Below are positions 23,820-38,031 of a stretch of DNA of 64,000 nucleotides, piece after piece. The position numbers and the translations under genes were made by a program. The notes below the pieces were generated by a model. The model had not been told where the DNA came from. It saw only the letters and a list, made by a program, of their open reading frames with translations, and did no database searches. This stretch comes from Undaria pinnatifida. Lineage: Eukaryota; Sar; Phaeophyceae; Laminariales; Alariaceae. Where the stretch lies: positions 9,824,692 to 9,888,691 of the forward strand of contig JABAKD010000006.1 in NCBI GenBank assembly GCA_012845835.1, given 5' to 3'. Within the stretch, counting starts at the first letter, position 1. Every line of letters begins with the position of its first letter.

Positions 23820-26800
23820 GTTCCCAGCTAATGTTGTCACGTTAGCGTTTTCCACCTTTTCGGTGGGCGTGCATCAACACGGCCGTACGAACCAGGTTAA
23901 CAATCGTTCTGAGTGCGACACAAAGGCCAGAATAAGCTCGCGATTGGTTCGGCGCTGAGATCATATTTCGAAGTCGGTTTAACGGCCACGATCAATCGAT
24001 GTCATTTAAATTTAAGATTATATGACGCGTAGCACCCCTCTCACCGTCCCGTGAACACCCGCGTTTGCAAAGGTTGGGGGTGCCGATGTTGTTGTTCAGG
24101 ATCCTGGAGTTAGGGGCTCAACACCCCCACCAAACCAACAGGTGAACAAGGAATGAGTGAGCCGCTCCCGCAACGATGCCACGGGCCAGGTCTAAAGCGG
24201 CGAATATTTTAAACAATATATATGTCGTTGCGACAATATCAGGTTAAGGATCCCCGTCCTGCTGAACTCAATTCCACGCTTATCACCGCATTATTGACAC
24301 GCGTTACATCGCCACTCGCTTGGACAACCGTGTCGCCTGTCGCTTCAGAAGTCACCGAGACACGATGAAGGCAACGTTATCCCGCAGGGTGTTAACATCT
24401 ATCTGCGACGAAACAAGAAAATGCGAATTTTATAAGATGTGTTTCATTTATTTGTGCTCGCCATACAGGTAATACCAGGAAGTCTAGGCTCCAGCCCGTA
24501 CCAATAGCAATGATCGAAGGCAACAATTGAACACAAGATAGTGTGTTTGAATGCCCTGCCTTTCAAAGTGTTTCTTGGATCGACTTGCGATAAGGTTTGG
24601 ATTCAATAGGCCTCCGACTATTTCAAATATTTTCCGGAGAAACTTGTCTGCTTCGTCAAAATCAGACATACAACCCAGCTATTTTGCCCATCACATCCCG
24701 TCCATTGCACTACTGTACATAGAACTAAAAAAACGATACATTTTTTCCTACACTGCCACCGTGTCTTGTACAATGTTTGTTTGGCTGCGGTAGATCGACT
24801 TTCTGTGGTTTACGAATGAGATACACAATGTGTAGCTTCGTCGAAATAATCCAGCCCAACGTTTGCCCGTCACAGTGCGTCCATTGTACCATGGAATTCC
24901 ACGCGTCACTCAACATGGATGGGTCAGATACGCGCAATTGCTGTACGATATAATTGTTCGAAATTAAATTGCGTATCGCCACCTCTCGTACCTGCTGCTG
25001 CTGTTGGACGGGGTATACTATATTAAGCAGACATGTTGGGCGCGCGCACGAAACAGCCGATAAGCTTATCGAACGACCAATCTTCCAAATTAGAACCCCC
25101 TGACAGTGGGCTAGAATAATTCTAGGCTGGCCCAAGGGGATACGGTTCGGGGGGAAGTTTCCCCTTTTGCAACGCCGCTGAGTTTGAGCCCCCCGCACGA
25201 GTGACTGACTATGCATGTGCATGTACCTCACGGAGAAAAATGCGTTCGGAAGACGTTTGCTGGCGCAGGTCAGCTAAATATCCCGGCAACAACACCGTAA
25301 ATTTAGGTCATTTCTTTGGCGCAGGGTACTCTACCTTTCCACACATACATACATGGGTTCGTATCGCTATGTTTGTACGTCGCACGAAAGAGTTGGGCTT
25401 AGAAAGAACATGGCGGGGTCACCCGCGTGAGTGATCCCAAGCTTCTGCTGCACAAAAAGGTCCAAGAAGTGACCCCCGTTCAGTAGCCTTGGTGACGGAT
25501 ACCCAATCATCCGCTCGACCCAGTAATGCACCAGACACACACGAAACCCATCCTTGGAGGATAGCACAGCGCCAGTCCTTCCGACACAAAACAGTGTAAA
25601 CACTTACCTAGACTGTACCAAGATTTTTTGCTGGCATCCATCTATGCATACGCGACCAATAAAATATATTTCCAACATGCTCTGCCGCTCTAGTCTACAT
25701 ACCAGAACCTTGCTGAGCAATAGATCAATGATGGCATGACGATGGCAGAAGAGAAGTGGCAATTCCAGCGAATTAGCACGAGAGCCCCGCCGCCTAGACT
25801 CACGTAGCTTGTGCCGCGTGAACACACAATGCATATCGTCAGCAGACCGTTGTTGGGACGCCAATTTGTTTTTCTAGGAGTTCGGTATCTCCCTCTATGC
25901 GGTTTATGATGCAGGTATTAATTGCAGAAACCGGATTACGTCTTACATTATTATTCCTACAAAAATGGATTCTAGTGCCAAATTTTCGAAAAGGTTGAGT
26001 CCAAGCACCACTCTTCTTATGGTGCGAGGTGCGTTGATAACATTTTTACCGAGACACTGCTTGAGAAATGTAACCTCTTCGGTGACAGCGAGCAGGAACG
26101 GAAGAACCCGGGGCTTTATGATGCGTTGGGTATTCGAATGACCTGGGGTGCTCGTTACAAGATTAGGAGTGAGTGGTTCTGTCGCTGCGAGTTGGTATTG
26201 AAACTGTTTACGCGGAGGGGGGAGGAGTTGACACAGCGTAGAGGCCAATACCAACGTTTTCACCCACACACGACGATGTATACGTGGTTCAGCGCGTGGG
26301 AACGGACGTACGACAATCAATTTTATGCGAATGCCCAACGTTTGTTACACATTTCACTGTCTGAGTAGGACGATCAAAAGTTATTATCTAGAAATTGGTT
26401 TCCAGTGGATTTTTGACTCATTCTGCGACATTCCCCGCTACTAGTCGCCACCAAGCAAGGTGGTTACACGCTCTCGTTCCATTATAAGTAATGTTGGTGT
26501 AGATGTGTTAAACCCAAGCGGCATATTATATATAGGACTGCACCATTCTCCCAACTATCCAACACGAGGACGTTTCGACATCTATCTAGCCGCCGCTGCC
26601 TTTAGCGACTCTTCTACTTGTTGGTGTTGAAACTGCCATCGGCACTTCCGTGCGCGATCAACGACACACCCCAACGACAATGTCAACGTTCACTACTCTG
26701 ATAAGAGGAGAAGAAACGAGTCTTTAACGTCGTGCTCTACATCACAGTATCATCGTTTCAGCCAACCACCTTTTACATGTGTGCTTTCAAGGCGGTTGAT

Positions 26801-26989
26801 AGTGGCGTCTCAAAAAAAAAATCGTCAGGGGACATAATATTTGCTCCAAGACACTCCCTTCTCGAGCTCAACCTTGGCCTTTCTTTATCAAAACCTATCG
26901 CGATGTCCACAAGTACAGAGAGCATAGACTGATATGTATGATCATGCTAGTATCGCATAGCTTACTACACATCAGGCATATATAAAAAA

Positions 26990-27262
26990 AAATGAAAATA
27001 CACTCCAGCTGTGAGACCGAAGATTTCGTCGAAACTCATCTTTGCAAGCTGTGTATGATACTCCGATCGCGGCCATTACGAGTTGTGTGTCCTCATTAAG
27101 GATATAGGTCGGCGACTCCCCTTACAACTACAGTGTAGCTATCAGGGTCAACAGGATGATTTTAGTCAGTCTGTGCGCGGAAACTATAAAACCCGTTTCT
27201 GAGGGGGACAAAATCTGACAGCTGTGAAGGGAAATGTATCCTTTTATCAAGTGAGGCATATA
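26990..27262 (-). repeat. Family D repeat, CAGCTG-end segment, reverse orientation
   Basis: Runs from ACACTCCAGCTGTGAGA through AGCTGTGTATGATACTCCG, GGATATAGGTCGG, AACTATAAAACCCG and CAAAATCTGACAGCTGTG to TATCAAGTGAG. It matches the start of the copy at 46020 almost base for base over about 240 bp. The G- and C-rich arm is absent. Confidence 0.8.
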
Positions 27263-28077
27263 TATATATATATCGTGTGACATTGCACTTAATTCCGCAA
27301 TGTTTTTAGTGTCCAATGATAATGCATTCACGTGCCGTACAGAAATATATTCGTCAAATATCGAGGAAAACCAACAGATTGAGATATTGACAAAACGTAT
27401 AGACTAGTCTAATGTGCAACCTACTATTAGTATGCCGTCGCATGATCTACTCTTACATCATGTATGTACACGTCGAGTGGCATCGCGAAAATCCAATGAT
27501 ACATGAAAATATACAATCCAATGACGGTATCGAGTTCACCACTGGCCCTCTCGCGACGAAGAGTCGTGCAGAAATATCAGCGAAACAACAACGCAAAAAT
27601 TTACCCACTACGAAGTCTAAACTTGCTGTTATTATGTTGAACATACCTGCTATAATAGTTGGCGCTGGATACACACATCCATCCATTTCCAAGTGCCCCC
27701 ATCGCCAAGTAAGGAATATGACCCGCACTCAATTGTGCCACCTAAGAAAACACCAGCTCCTTACCAGAAAGCCGATACCATTTTATTTTCCCATTGTGAG
27801 TGTGTTGGGTGAGTCCTCCCACGGTAGGGTTTGTTTGCAGTTAGTTGTTGGGTAGACTAATTATGTACTTGTCCGATTCAACTGCTCGCGTGAGGAACTA
27901 TCAGGTTGTCAATGCGAGACTAGTCAAGTATTTTCACGATTGAGTACCTGGTGGAAGCTTCGTCGATTTGTGCGAAAGAATACCTTCGAAATCATGGTTT
28001 CGGGTGCGATATTGAGCTCTCCATGTATGTGTACACCACACGGACTGATGCTACACCCGCACGTAGTCTATATTATG

Positions 28078-28205
28078 AAATAAAAATACACTCCAGCTGT
28101 GAGATCGAATATTTTGCCGAAACTCATCTTTGCAAGCTGTCTGTGTGATACTCCGATCGCGCGTATTACGGGTTGTGTGTCCTCATTTAGGATATATTTA
28201 TATAT
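28078..28205 (-). repeat. Family D repeat, terminal fragment, reverse orientation
   Basis: ACACTCCAGCTGTGAGATCG to TCATTTAGGATATA, about 115 bp of the terminal segment. It is followed by a TA-rich run (28195-28216) where it breaks off. Confidence 0.75.
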
Positions 28206-28404
28206 ATATATATATATCCTACCGTGGCATGGCTCATACATACCTTACGAAACAAACGCTTTCGGTTCAGTGAAATTTAAAAGTTACGCCTCAAACTGAA
28301 GTTTTCCGTAGGAAACAATATAGAGTAGACCATACACTAATTCTCCTCCTGGGGAGCCCTGTCAGCCATACAAAGCTGCGCTATACCCTCATCATTCCAC
28401 ACGT

Positions 28405-28770
28405 TTGATCACGACCGACAAATTGGGGATTACTTACTGTAACAGTGCGAACCCCCCTTGGATATTCCGGGAAGTCCGGCCGTCAGACGATTTTACTGGT
28501 AGAAAGCGTCGAACAGCGAGACGTTGTCCATTACACGAGAGCACAAATCGATGCAATTTTTGTAATATTTGTCTCTGCGAATACGGGGGGCAAAGTCGTG
28601 ATATTAAGTCAACGCACTGTTGCACGTGTTCCCCCAACTCCACGGCGAGATCAATCATCGTCTGTCTCGTAACCGTACGGACTGGAGTCGTCAGTAGATG
28701 GGGCGCAGAGGGATTGTCATGTGAAGAGCAACACGCAAATTGCGGCAACAAGGTCGACATTGAAAAGAGT
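28405..28770. other. Overlapping open frames without recognised domain
   Basis: The + frame 28405-29046 and the - frame 28434-28760 overlap. The + frame has several Cys (CNFCNICLCEYGG) before running into the AAC/GAC low-complexity tract. No family was recognised and there are no flanking exons to support it. Probably not a gene. Confidence 0.2.
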
Positions 28771-29160
28771 CACACCAACGACAGCAACGACGACAGACAG
28801 CAACAACAGCGACACAACGTCGACGAAAACATCGGCGACAACACGAACAACATCAAGAAGTATGGCCACGACTATAATTGCGACAGAAACATAGCGCCGA
28901 TCGATGTTGACAGCACACAAAAGACCCCATCAACAGCCACGGCAACGATAAGAATGAAAACAAACATCAACAGAAACCACACGACAACCCCAACGACAAC
29001 GACAACCGCAACGGCAACATTGTTACATCAACGACTACGAGGCTGACAAGATTTTGACGAAAAATTCAACATGATCTACGACATTGACGCCACGATCATT
29101 GTCAACAACGACAATAACAGCATCAGCATCAGCAACAACAACAACAACAACAACACATCA
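28770..29160. repeat. AAC/GAC-rich degenerate microsatellite
   Basis: CAACGACGACAGACAGCAAC-like variation continues for about 390 bp and ends in AACAACAACAACAAC. The Asn/Thr/Asp-rich translations on + are a consequence of this. Confidence 0.85.
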
Positions 29161-29644
29161 ATCATTTATCCAGCGTTTCAGAGGGTCTATTTTGGCCTTT
29201 TTGATCCCTTCGCTAGGTCTCCAACGTAGACGCTTGATGTGCAAACAACGTCATTGTTCATCCCACTGTCACAACCACGGTGCAGGTAAGTAAGAACTGG
29301 CATCGTGCCAAGAGGAACGCGGACCGTCGCCGGTAAGAACATAGGTAACATCTGGTTACCAATTCTGAAAAGCAGGGGACAACTTGGGCGTCCATTTCTG
29401 TAGCGAATTCCCCGTGCATGTGCAGCACAGCAGCATTTCGTTTGCGACATATATAACATGACATGCGTGAATTGGAGGCCAACGCGGAACACTCTCCGCC
29501 ACCGTGAGATTGTGGCGCTCTCTTAACGACTCCCCTTGGAGGCTATTTTTCGTTTGCTGTTGGACTGGTTTCCTTGCTTGTGTACGTTGGCACCACGTAT
29601 ACTTGTATCGCATTAAAATGTCGGTATTATAACTGTAGCTTTAA

Positions 29645-29785
29645 GGGGAGTCGCCGACCTATATCCTTAATGAGGACACACAACCCGTAATGCGCGCGAT
29701 CGGAGTATCACACACAGCTTGCAAAGATGAGTTTCGACGAAATCTTCGATCTCACAGCTGGAGTGTATTTTAATTTTTATAATAT
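29645..29785 (+). repeat. Family D repeat, terminal fragment, + orientation
   Basis: GGGGAGTCGCCGACCTATAT, CACACAACCCGTAATGCG and ATGAGTTTCGACGAAATC to CTCACAGCTGGAGTGTATTT. The reverse complement of the segment at 26990-27120. Confidence 0.8.
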
Positions 29786-30873
29786 ATAGGTGGCACCTTT
29801 GAGGGAGGTCCGGGCGACGGATGTAGGCAACCGAGATCATAGAATCGATACCTGTGCGCATAACTTTATTGTTATATACTCCAAACGGCTACGGAGCTTG
29901 GAGGGCTCGAGGGTACCTCAATCATCCACTACAGATTATACGAAGTCCCACCGGTTGTCCGATTACCTCTTTTTGCTGTTGACTTAAGGCGCCCTTCGAA
30001 AAAAGAAAACAAGGCGCTGCCTGACTTGCTGTAGATGTAGGTAACATTCGTAGCTATCTTCAGGGAGAATATAGACTATATAGTCTAGTCTTCAGCGGGA
30101 ACATCATATCGACCCGTTTAGAGCGTTGTCCTTATGGATGCCGTTTAAGCCAACTCTTCCAAACTCAGGAACGAGTTTGGAACAACCGTCTGTCGAGGCA
30201 CGCACGCAGGATGGTGTTTTGTCCGCAAATGAACTTGAAATTTCAACAGCTCGCATTGAATGAAAATCTCGCCCATCTCTCTGCTCAAGACTTTGTAAAT
30301 ATATCATAACTTTGACGGTGTTTGGCTTTCATAATAAGTTCAGATTTCACGAGAAAACATATATCATACTTCTTCAGGTTCAAATTTTACGAGGAAACAT
30401 AGTAAGATATACCAGGTAGGAGTTGGAATTTATTTAGCGTGTGCGTCGCAAACAAATTATACCAGGCCAGTTCAGTCTTCCAAGATCATTCTTTGAAGTC
30501 CGATATAAGATTTGCCATGGCCGACACGCGGTCGACCGCGTTGTTTTGTTACAACGAAGCTGTAGTTGTTTCCGTTTTCATATCCATCAGTAGTTTCAAT
30601 CTGAACTCGCAAGCATGGCATTCTTTGGACAGGACACACGGCGAACGAGCATCAGTGCGCACCCGCACCGCTCGTTCCGTTCCGTATCCTGCGTAAGCAC
30701 GGCAAAATGAATAACCCACCGTCGCGTTCGAGATAAGGTTGGTTGTAGAATTGCAGCGGCCACGGAATGGGATATTTTGACCACACACACAATGTCATCA
30801 TCATGCTGATTCTCCCTGCTTTCTTGACGAATTTGGTCACAACTAAACGTCAATTCTCGGGATACACCTATTC

Positions 30874-30904
<31 letters not shown>

Positions 30905-31240
30905 TGTATGTATGTATGTATGTATGTATGTATGTATGTATGTATGTATGTATGTATGTATGTATGTATGTATGTATGTATGTATGTATGTATGTATGTA
31001 TGTATGTATGTATGTATGTATGTATGTATGTATGTATGTATGTATGTATGTATGTATGTATGTATGTATGTATGTATGTATGTATGTATGTATGTATGTA
31101 TGTATGTATGTATGTATGTATGTATGTATGTATGTATGTATGTATGTATGTATGTATGTATGTATGTATGTATGTATGTATGTATGTATGTATAGTATGT
31201 ATGTATGTATAGTATGTATGTATGTATAGTATGTATGTAT
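30874..31240. repeat. (TATG)n microsatellite, about 365 bp
   Basis: Uninterrupted TATG units up to about 31192, then three TATAG-interrupted blocks. The four long Tyr-Val-Cys-Met or Tyr-Ile-His-Thr open frames over it are artefacts of a tetranucleotide lacking stops. Confidence 0.98.
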
Positions 31241-31837
31241 TCCGTGTGTACACGGGAGCCCGCCGGGTAAAACATGAACCTTAAAATTATGAACGTCCAG
31301 GAAGGCCAACAATCACAGCACACATATAACGCCACCCATGTTCTGTTGCGTAATTACCAATTTTTATTTTCTTTTCACATGTATGTGCTCAAAATATCTT
31401 TGTGTTGAATATGCAATGCGGAAGAGGGTTGCCAGAGGAGATGTATACATAGACTACATGGTGACAACGGTGGAGTGGGTGGGGTTATCAGATAATGGTA
31501 GTAGCGTGTAAACTCACAACCAAAAAGCAACAGACTATAGTGTCATCATACGAACACCAGAATCATCGCGCTGCAGACGTGAAAATATTCGAATCCCGAA
31601 ATTGCATCATCATCGCTAGCCCCGGTTTATACACAATGGCTTACCAACTAACTCGTACCTGGTATCTAGTAACTTGCCATCATGGCCACTGTCACCAGAT
31701 AGATTTGGCTGGTCGGTCCATATCTGTTTGCGGGTGAATATTTTAGTAGGATAGCCAAGTGAGCTCCGTGTTCAGTGACAGTATGAGCACGCATAGAGTG
31801 CTCTGACCGAAAAGTCATGAACTCAGCATTTTCAACA

Positions 31838-32842
<1,005 letters not shown>

Positions 32843-32974
32843 AGAGTCTGTAGTATATGATGACAGCAACTTCCCGTCTCCACTGCTAGCTCCGGCTGCT
32901 TGCTGGACGGGTCAAGTCGTAAGTAGAGGGGCCTCTTACATTTCACGGCCGGGGTGTGCACAACATTGTAACAA

Positions 32975-33275
32975 CGTTGGAACATGTGATCGTCGCGCAT
33001 AGGCGTACTAGTATCCAGGCACGAGAAAATATGGGTTTTGTATGTACGGACGAAGTTTGGCGTTATTGCACGTTGACCAATGACATCAACGCGGGTGGTT
33101 GCTTGTACTTGTCCTGCTATAGCAAAGGGAACCTTGCATCAGTTTGTCTTGTTGCTGACTAGCAAGCGAAGCACGCAGGGAAGAGAGAAGCATCGTCAAC
33201 GAGACAGGTTCAGGGTATGATAGACTGCCTGTTAACAGTGTTACGACATGTGATCATCGCGGGTAGACCCCGTCT
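32975..33275 (+). repeat. Short direct duplication (32975 and 33240)
   Basis: ACATGTGATCGTCGCGCATA and ACATGTGATCATCGCGGGTA occur about 265 bp apart with similar flanks (AACGTTGGA, GTGTTACG). Confidence 0.45.
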
Positions 33276-33386
33276 GCCGTAGGAGTGTCAGTTTAGCGGC
33301 CCGTCGTGACATTGAGTTGCTCGGGGCCCATCGCGCGAGTGATCCCCCCTCTTTCTGTGAGGTCTTTGTCTTCAGATCGTGTTACT

Positions 33387-33637
33387 GAGCCATTTACGGT
33401 AGGGTTGCAGCATCAGTCCCTGAGCTCCTCACATGAGGCACTCAATATCTCGACCAAAAAATGACTTCGAAGGCATTCGTTCGCACAACCCGGCCAAGCT
33501 TCTATCTATGCCTTAGTCCTAAAATCCAATCTACCCGCGAATCTAATCCATTGACTGGCAGTTCTTCACATGAGGAAGTCAATCGACCAAGGAGGCGTTT
33601 TGGTGCAAAACCTTCCACCCCTATCGAGGGATGACTC
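33387..33637 (+). mobile_element. MITE family A, copy
   Basis: Left end GAGCCATTTACGGTAGGG and right end CCCCTATCGAGGGATGACTC. The interior (GCATCAGTCCCTGAG, TGACTTCGAAGGCATTCGTT, AGCTTCTAT) is shared with copies at 42181, 48914, 52735 and 53817. Confidence 0.75.
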
Positions 33638-34864
33638 TTCCTGCATTTATTTTGCGAAATTAGTCCCCAACGGCATGGTAAGCCACGCTGCACCAAAATG
33701 AGTCGTAAAAAAAAAATGTATTCGTCCGTATGGGACAAAGTCACTTGTGTGCGAGTAAGATATCTAGCTCAAAACCAGTGGAGAAATAGGCGGGTATGAT
33801 TGTACAATCAATGGTATCTAGAATACCCTTCGTACAAAATTTTCTTATGCCGTACCGTAGCTATGGTCCATGGAGTGTGGGTACGTCGTAGACTGACGGC
33901 TAAAATGATTAGTGCGCAAGGATACCTTGATTAACATCACGCCGACTCTCTGCTGTAGGGCACAAAGCAAGCTGCATGTTCCGTGGAATTTCATAAACTG
34001 TTTAACGTGGCAGCTGCTGCCGGACACGATACATGAATCCAACATTTTTTGTCGGCTAATCTAATGCTCAAATGATATTCGGGTTATGTATGTATATGTA
34101 GACTACGTATCAGGCGGTTTGTTGATTGATTGTGGGCTTATAACAAAGTTCGTCGTACCAAGTTACCACCCCGCGTCGGATGTTATTTGCTGATTGTGGT
34201 TCGTAAGAATGTGAATATTGCATTGTTCTAGCGGGCATGCCCAGACCGACGTCCCCAAACAATCGGTGTGTTACCTACAGTTAAATAAGAGTTGAGGTTA
34301 ATTGAGGTGTCGCGATGCGTCGCCTAACCATCGGTGTGTTTCTGCAGAATATGATCCCGAAAAACAGAAACTCTTGAAAAATCGACAAAGCCTTCTTTGC
34401 AACAATTTCGCGAAACCATCTGCCTTTCGAATAGACGAGCATGTTGGAAGTATTGTTTGTGCTTGCCCTTGAGCATGAATTCTTAATCCTAACAATCGTT
34501 ATCCCCCGAGAGCTGAGCGTCACTTTCTTTTAAGATCACGATAGTATTCGTCGTTGGCCTACAAGTCGAGGACGTGTAAGAAACGTGCTTTGGCAATCAC
34601 GCGGAAACTTTCCTTCGAACCACTGACAGTGGCAATCCGCGGAACACCTTTCGTCGCGGGCCCACCACAGTGGCAACTCGAGGGGCGCCCGTGTAATTTA
34701 TCGCTTATCCGCACAAACACATGGTTGAGCTGCCCGCCGTATTATAAGAGACTAGCGAGGCGTTTCCCCTTCGAGCCACAGCTCTTTAAGAGGATCGGGC
34801 GCCACCGTGCGTAACCCGTCTGCCCTCTTTAACAGACGCTTGCTACATTAGCGGTGGTAGCAGC

Positions 34865-35850
34865 AACAGTAATAAACACTTCCACGCCCTGGATATCGCC
34901 TCATTATCGTTTTAGAGCCGTCTATGCCGCTGCTGCAATCCCACCCCCCCGCTCCGCCACCAACGCCCCCTCCTCTCCCACCACCCGCACGATCGCCTAG
35001 ACCTAGCACCACGCGTATAGCAAACCCCTACGTCCATGCGACCTATAGCCCGTCCCCCCCGCCCCCCGCCGCCCCCGCCACATTCCCCCCTTCTCCCCCT
35101 CAGGAAGGGTTTAAAGTTGCAACGCACAAATTGAGCTGCTCCACCCGTCCCCTTCCCCCTCTTCCCCCTCCCGCCACCCTTTTGACCATAATCAGGCCCC
35201 CACGTCCTTAAACACTCCGACCGGTTATTCGACTTACAGTATTCACTTGATAAACTGATGCATTTCCTTCCACAGCTGTCAGATTTTGTCGCCCTCAGAA
35301 ACGGGCTTTATCGTTTCCGCGCACAGACTTCCTAACATCACCCTGTTGACCCTGATAGCTATACTGTAGTTGCCAGGGTAGTCGCCGACTTATATTGTAA
35401 AAATATTATCAAAATATATAAACACTCCAGCTGTGAGATCGAATATTTTGTCGAAACTCACTTTTGAAAGCTGTGTGTTATACCCCGATCGCACGTATTA
35501 CGGGTTGTGTGTCCTCATGGACATAGGTCGGCAACTTCCCTTGCAACTAACTACAGTGTAGCTATCGTGGTCAACAGGGTGATGTGAGGCAGTATGTGCG
35601 CGGAAACTATAAAACCCGTTTCTGAGCGGGACAAAATCTGGCAGCTGTGGAAGGAAAGGCATCAGTTTATGAAGTGAACATATATATTACCCTGATAGCT
35701 ACACTGTAGTTGCGAGGGGATTGGCCGACCTATATTCTTAATGAGGGCACACAACCCGTAATACGCGCGATCGGAGTATCTCGCACAGCTTGCAAAGATG
35801 AGTTTCGACAAGAAAATCGATCTCACAGTTGTAGTGTATTTAATTTTATA
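34865..35850. repeat. Family D composite: + copy, inverted segment, then + fragment
   Basis: A + copy (AATAAACAC..CGCC at 34869, C-rich middle, CAGCTGTCAGATTTTGTC at 35273) breaks off near 35400. The terminal segment follows in reverse from CACTCCAGCTGTGAG (35411) to about 35690. A further + fragment runs to 35840 (CACAGTTGTAGTGTAT). Three copies back to back suggest nested insertion or inverted duplication. Confidence 0.7.
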
Positions 35851-36544
35851 ATATATACTCCGGAGTATGTACTTGTGATATCGGAAGTCCGTAGATGCTT
35901 CCTCGTAGATAAATATATACCTGGTACCAGGTGTACGCTATTCATGCAAAAGGTTTGTTTGACGTTTTTTCTCGCAATGTCCGCATTCTGGCGCATCGAT
36001 GGGTACTCTCAACAAGGAAGTTGCGGCCCGATCAACAGGAACGTAGCCGGCGGGGCCCATCGTCGTGCCAAGGTAGCGTGCCGACATGACGCACAACGGA
36101 ATGTGAAGACCCTGACTACCTCTTCTGTGTGACGACCTCGGAGAAGATATTTATTGCGGGGTACGCCTTATGTCTGACTAAGCTGTGGGCGCACCGCACT
36201 CTGCTACAGGCAAAGCACATTCCGGACTCGCGATTTACTATGAAAATATATATGATTTTCATCGAGACCTCTACGTTTCCGTCGTAACTCATATGTTCGA
36301 GGCGCGTGTGTGTTGCTCCGGTCGCGCGTGGTTTGGGGTGTGTTTGCCTTCGTGAAGGATGGTGGTCGGCACACGTTACCGAGATCAACAACGTTACCCA
36401 AAAATGGCGAACATCCGAGCCCCACATCGGCGTTCAAACATCATTGTAATCCTACATGCTTGCACGTGTCGATTGGAAGGTTCCATCCGTGCGATCCATG
36501 TACAAAAACAAGCAACGAAACTGAAACACATTGTTTACCAGAGT

Positions 36545-36680
36545 TCTACATGATGTTTTTAAATGGTTGCCGTTTATTGATGTTGCTGAGTTGTAGTTCT
36601 CACGCGAACTCGCAAAATCAAGTTCGTGGTCACAGTACAGGTTCCAGTCACTCCGGTACTGAGGAACAACATAGCAAAAA
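36545..36680 (+). repeat. Dispersed repeat shared with 6835-6960
   Basis: TTGTAGTTCTCAC, AAAATCAAG, GTGGTCACAG and GGTTCCAGTCACT match the order at 6835-6960. It lies within an open frame (36310-36732 +) that has no recognised domain. Confidence 0.5.
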
Positions 36681-36789
36681 CACTGACGAAATAAAGGTCA
36701 TTCACATAAATAGCCAGGTCTGGTTGTTGTAATATACGGGAGATTCCTCAAAGGCCGTTGTTCCCCCCCACGCGGAAAATACAGTCTAG

Positions 36790-37000
36790 ACCCTACCCAA
36801 AATAAAAATCTAATCTGCTAAAATAAAAACCAGTCCCAGGCAAGTGATTTCACTTCATTACCTATCAAATGCATTTATCCCCCCCTCACCCTCTGTACGC
36901 CACCCGCGCCATCACTCAGACCTAGCGCGTCCATGAAGGTCCTCCAAGGTATACATGCATGCGACCTGAATGGGTTGGACCCCCCCCCCCCCCCCCCTCC
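36790..37000 (+). repeat. Partial family D copy with C18 run
   Basis: TTCACTTCATTACC, CATTTATCCCCCCCT, CCGCCATCAC-like and CTCAGACCTAGCGC recall the C-rich arm of family D. A run of 18 C occupies 36980-36997. Confidence 0.5.
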
Positions 37001-37084
37001 CTTCCATCGCCCCCCCGCCCTCCTCCTTCAATTTTTTTTTTGTTCTCCCGCTGCCCCTCATACATAAAATTATCAGCCAGAGCA

Positions 37085-37335
37085 GACGCGAGCCACGATA
37101 TGGGTCGCACGTTTAGTTAGAAATGTTTTCTTAGTGAAGAGGCTCCTTAGCTCAAAATCGTAAGAAATAGACCATTTTGTTTGGCATGATTTTCGTTGTG
37201 TATCTAATCCATGGGACTTTTAACCGATAGCCACTTTTTTGTTCCCGGATCAATTCTTGAGAGAGGTCTTGAAACCTCCCTAAATGAGGAGTGATATTTA
37301 GAAAAATGTCGTCCGCCTCTATCGTAGCACGCGTT
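37085..37335 (+). mobile_element. MITE family B, copy with AGCA target duplication
   Basis: Left end GACGCGAGCCACGATATGGG and right end CCTCTATCGTAGCACGCGTT form an imperfect inverted repeat. The direct repeat AGCA flanks the element (37081-37084 and 37336-37339). The interior CCATGGGACTTTTAACCGAT resembles other family B copies. Confidence 0.75.
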
Positions 37336-37344
37336 AGCACTAAG

Positions 37345-37800
37345 CATTACCCAGGCAGTTGATATCACCTCATTACCTTTTTAGCCACCAATACCTTAGC
37401 TCCAATTCATACCCCGCCCACTCCCCCCCCCACCTCCCCGCTTCCCCCCGCCCCTTCTTCTTCAAACCGCGCCCCGCACTCCGCTAATATCCCCGCCTTC
37501 CCCTCACCGGTTTTACGACTTACAGGATTCACTTGATATATATATATATACTGATGCATTAAATTCCACCGCTGTCAAATTTCGTCCCCGTCAACAACGG
37601 GTTTTACAGTTTCACCGCACAGACTGAATAGTATCACCCTGTTGACCCTGACAGCCACACTGTGATTGCGAGGGGAGTCGCCGACCTATATCCTTAGTCT
37701 AATGAGGACACACACAGTAATACGCGCGATCGGAGTATCACACACAGCTTGTAAAGATGAGTTTAGACGAAATCTTTGATCCGACAGCGGTGGGGTGTAA
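37345..37800 (+). repeat. Family D repeat, + orientation
   Basis: Starts TACCCAGGCAGTTGATATCACC and passes C-rich DNA, a TA run (37536-37550), GCTGTCAAATTTCGTC, CACCCTGTTGACCCTGACAG and GGGGAGTCGCCGACCTATAT. It ends in a decayed form of the CAGCTGGAGTGTA end near 37800. It abuts the MITE ending at 37335. Confidence 0.75.
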
Positions 37801-37950
37801 TTATACTTCTCAAAACATTTTTTCTGTGATGACTGACGCGGTATCTCAGCCGAGCTACTCCCCGACATGCGCCGGATCCCAGTTGTTTAGGGCAGTATTT
37901 GTTGTTTAAATGTATCATTGGGCCGTGTGATCATTCAATGGGTTACGTAT

Positions 37951-38031
37951 CCCCTTCAGAGCCCCCAAACCCCTCCCTATACTAACTTCAAGTGATATTG
38001 TCCCCAAAAAGGGTTTCCAGTTCTAAAGGCG
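37951..38031 (+). mobile_element. piggyBac-type MITE (family C), copy 3
   Basis: CCCCTTCAGAGCCCCCAAAC at the start and TTCCAGTTCTAAAGGCG before TTAA at 38032-38035. The left target site has mutated to GTAT. Confidence 0.75.

Larger units (their letters stand above)
16665..26985. other. Intergenic stretch: no gene recognised
   Basis: Open frames on both strands (for example 17106-17546 -, 19940-20365 -, 20540-21007 -, 22144-22572 +, 24725-25231 -) were read and show no recognisable domain, signal peptide or paired exons. Some may be eroded transposons. Notable sequence includes a telomere-like fragment at 19369-19390, a MITE copy at 22586-22667, a G/C homopolymer palindrome at 23790-23819 and a small duplication (TTTGCCC.TCACA near 24680 and again near 24860). 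Confidence 0.5.

Noticed and set aside
25554-25739. Possible copia RNase H trace (HTRPIKYI)
   Set aside because: Only a few residues resemble the motif and the flanks do not continue the family pattern.
30767-31335. Long open frames with Tyr-Val-Cys-Met and Tyr-Ile-His-Thr repeats
   Set aside because: They lie wholly in the TATG microsatellite, which lacks stops in several frames. No promoter, flanking exon or non-repetitive domain supports a gene.
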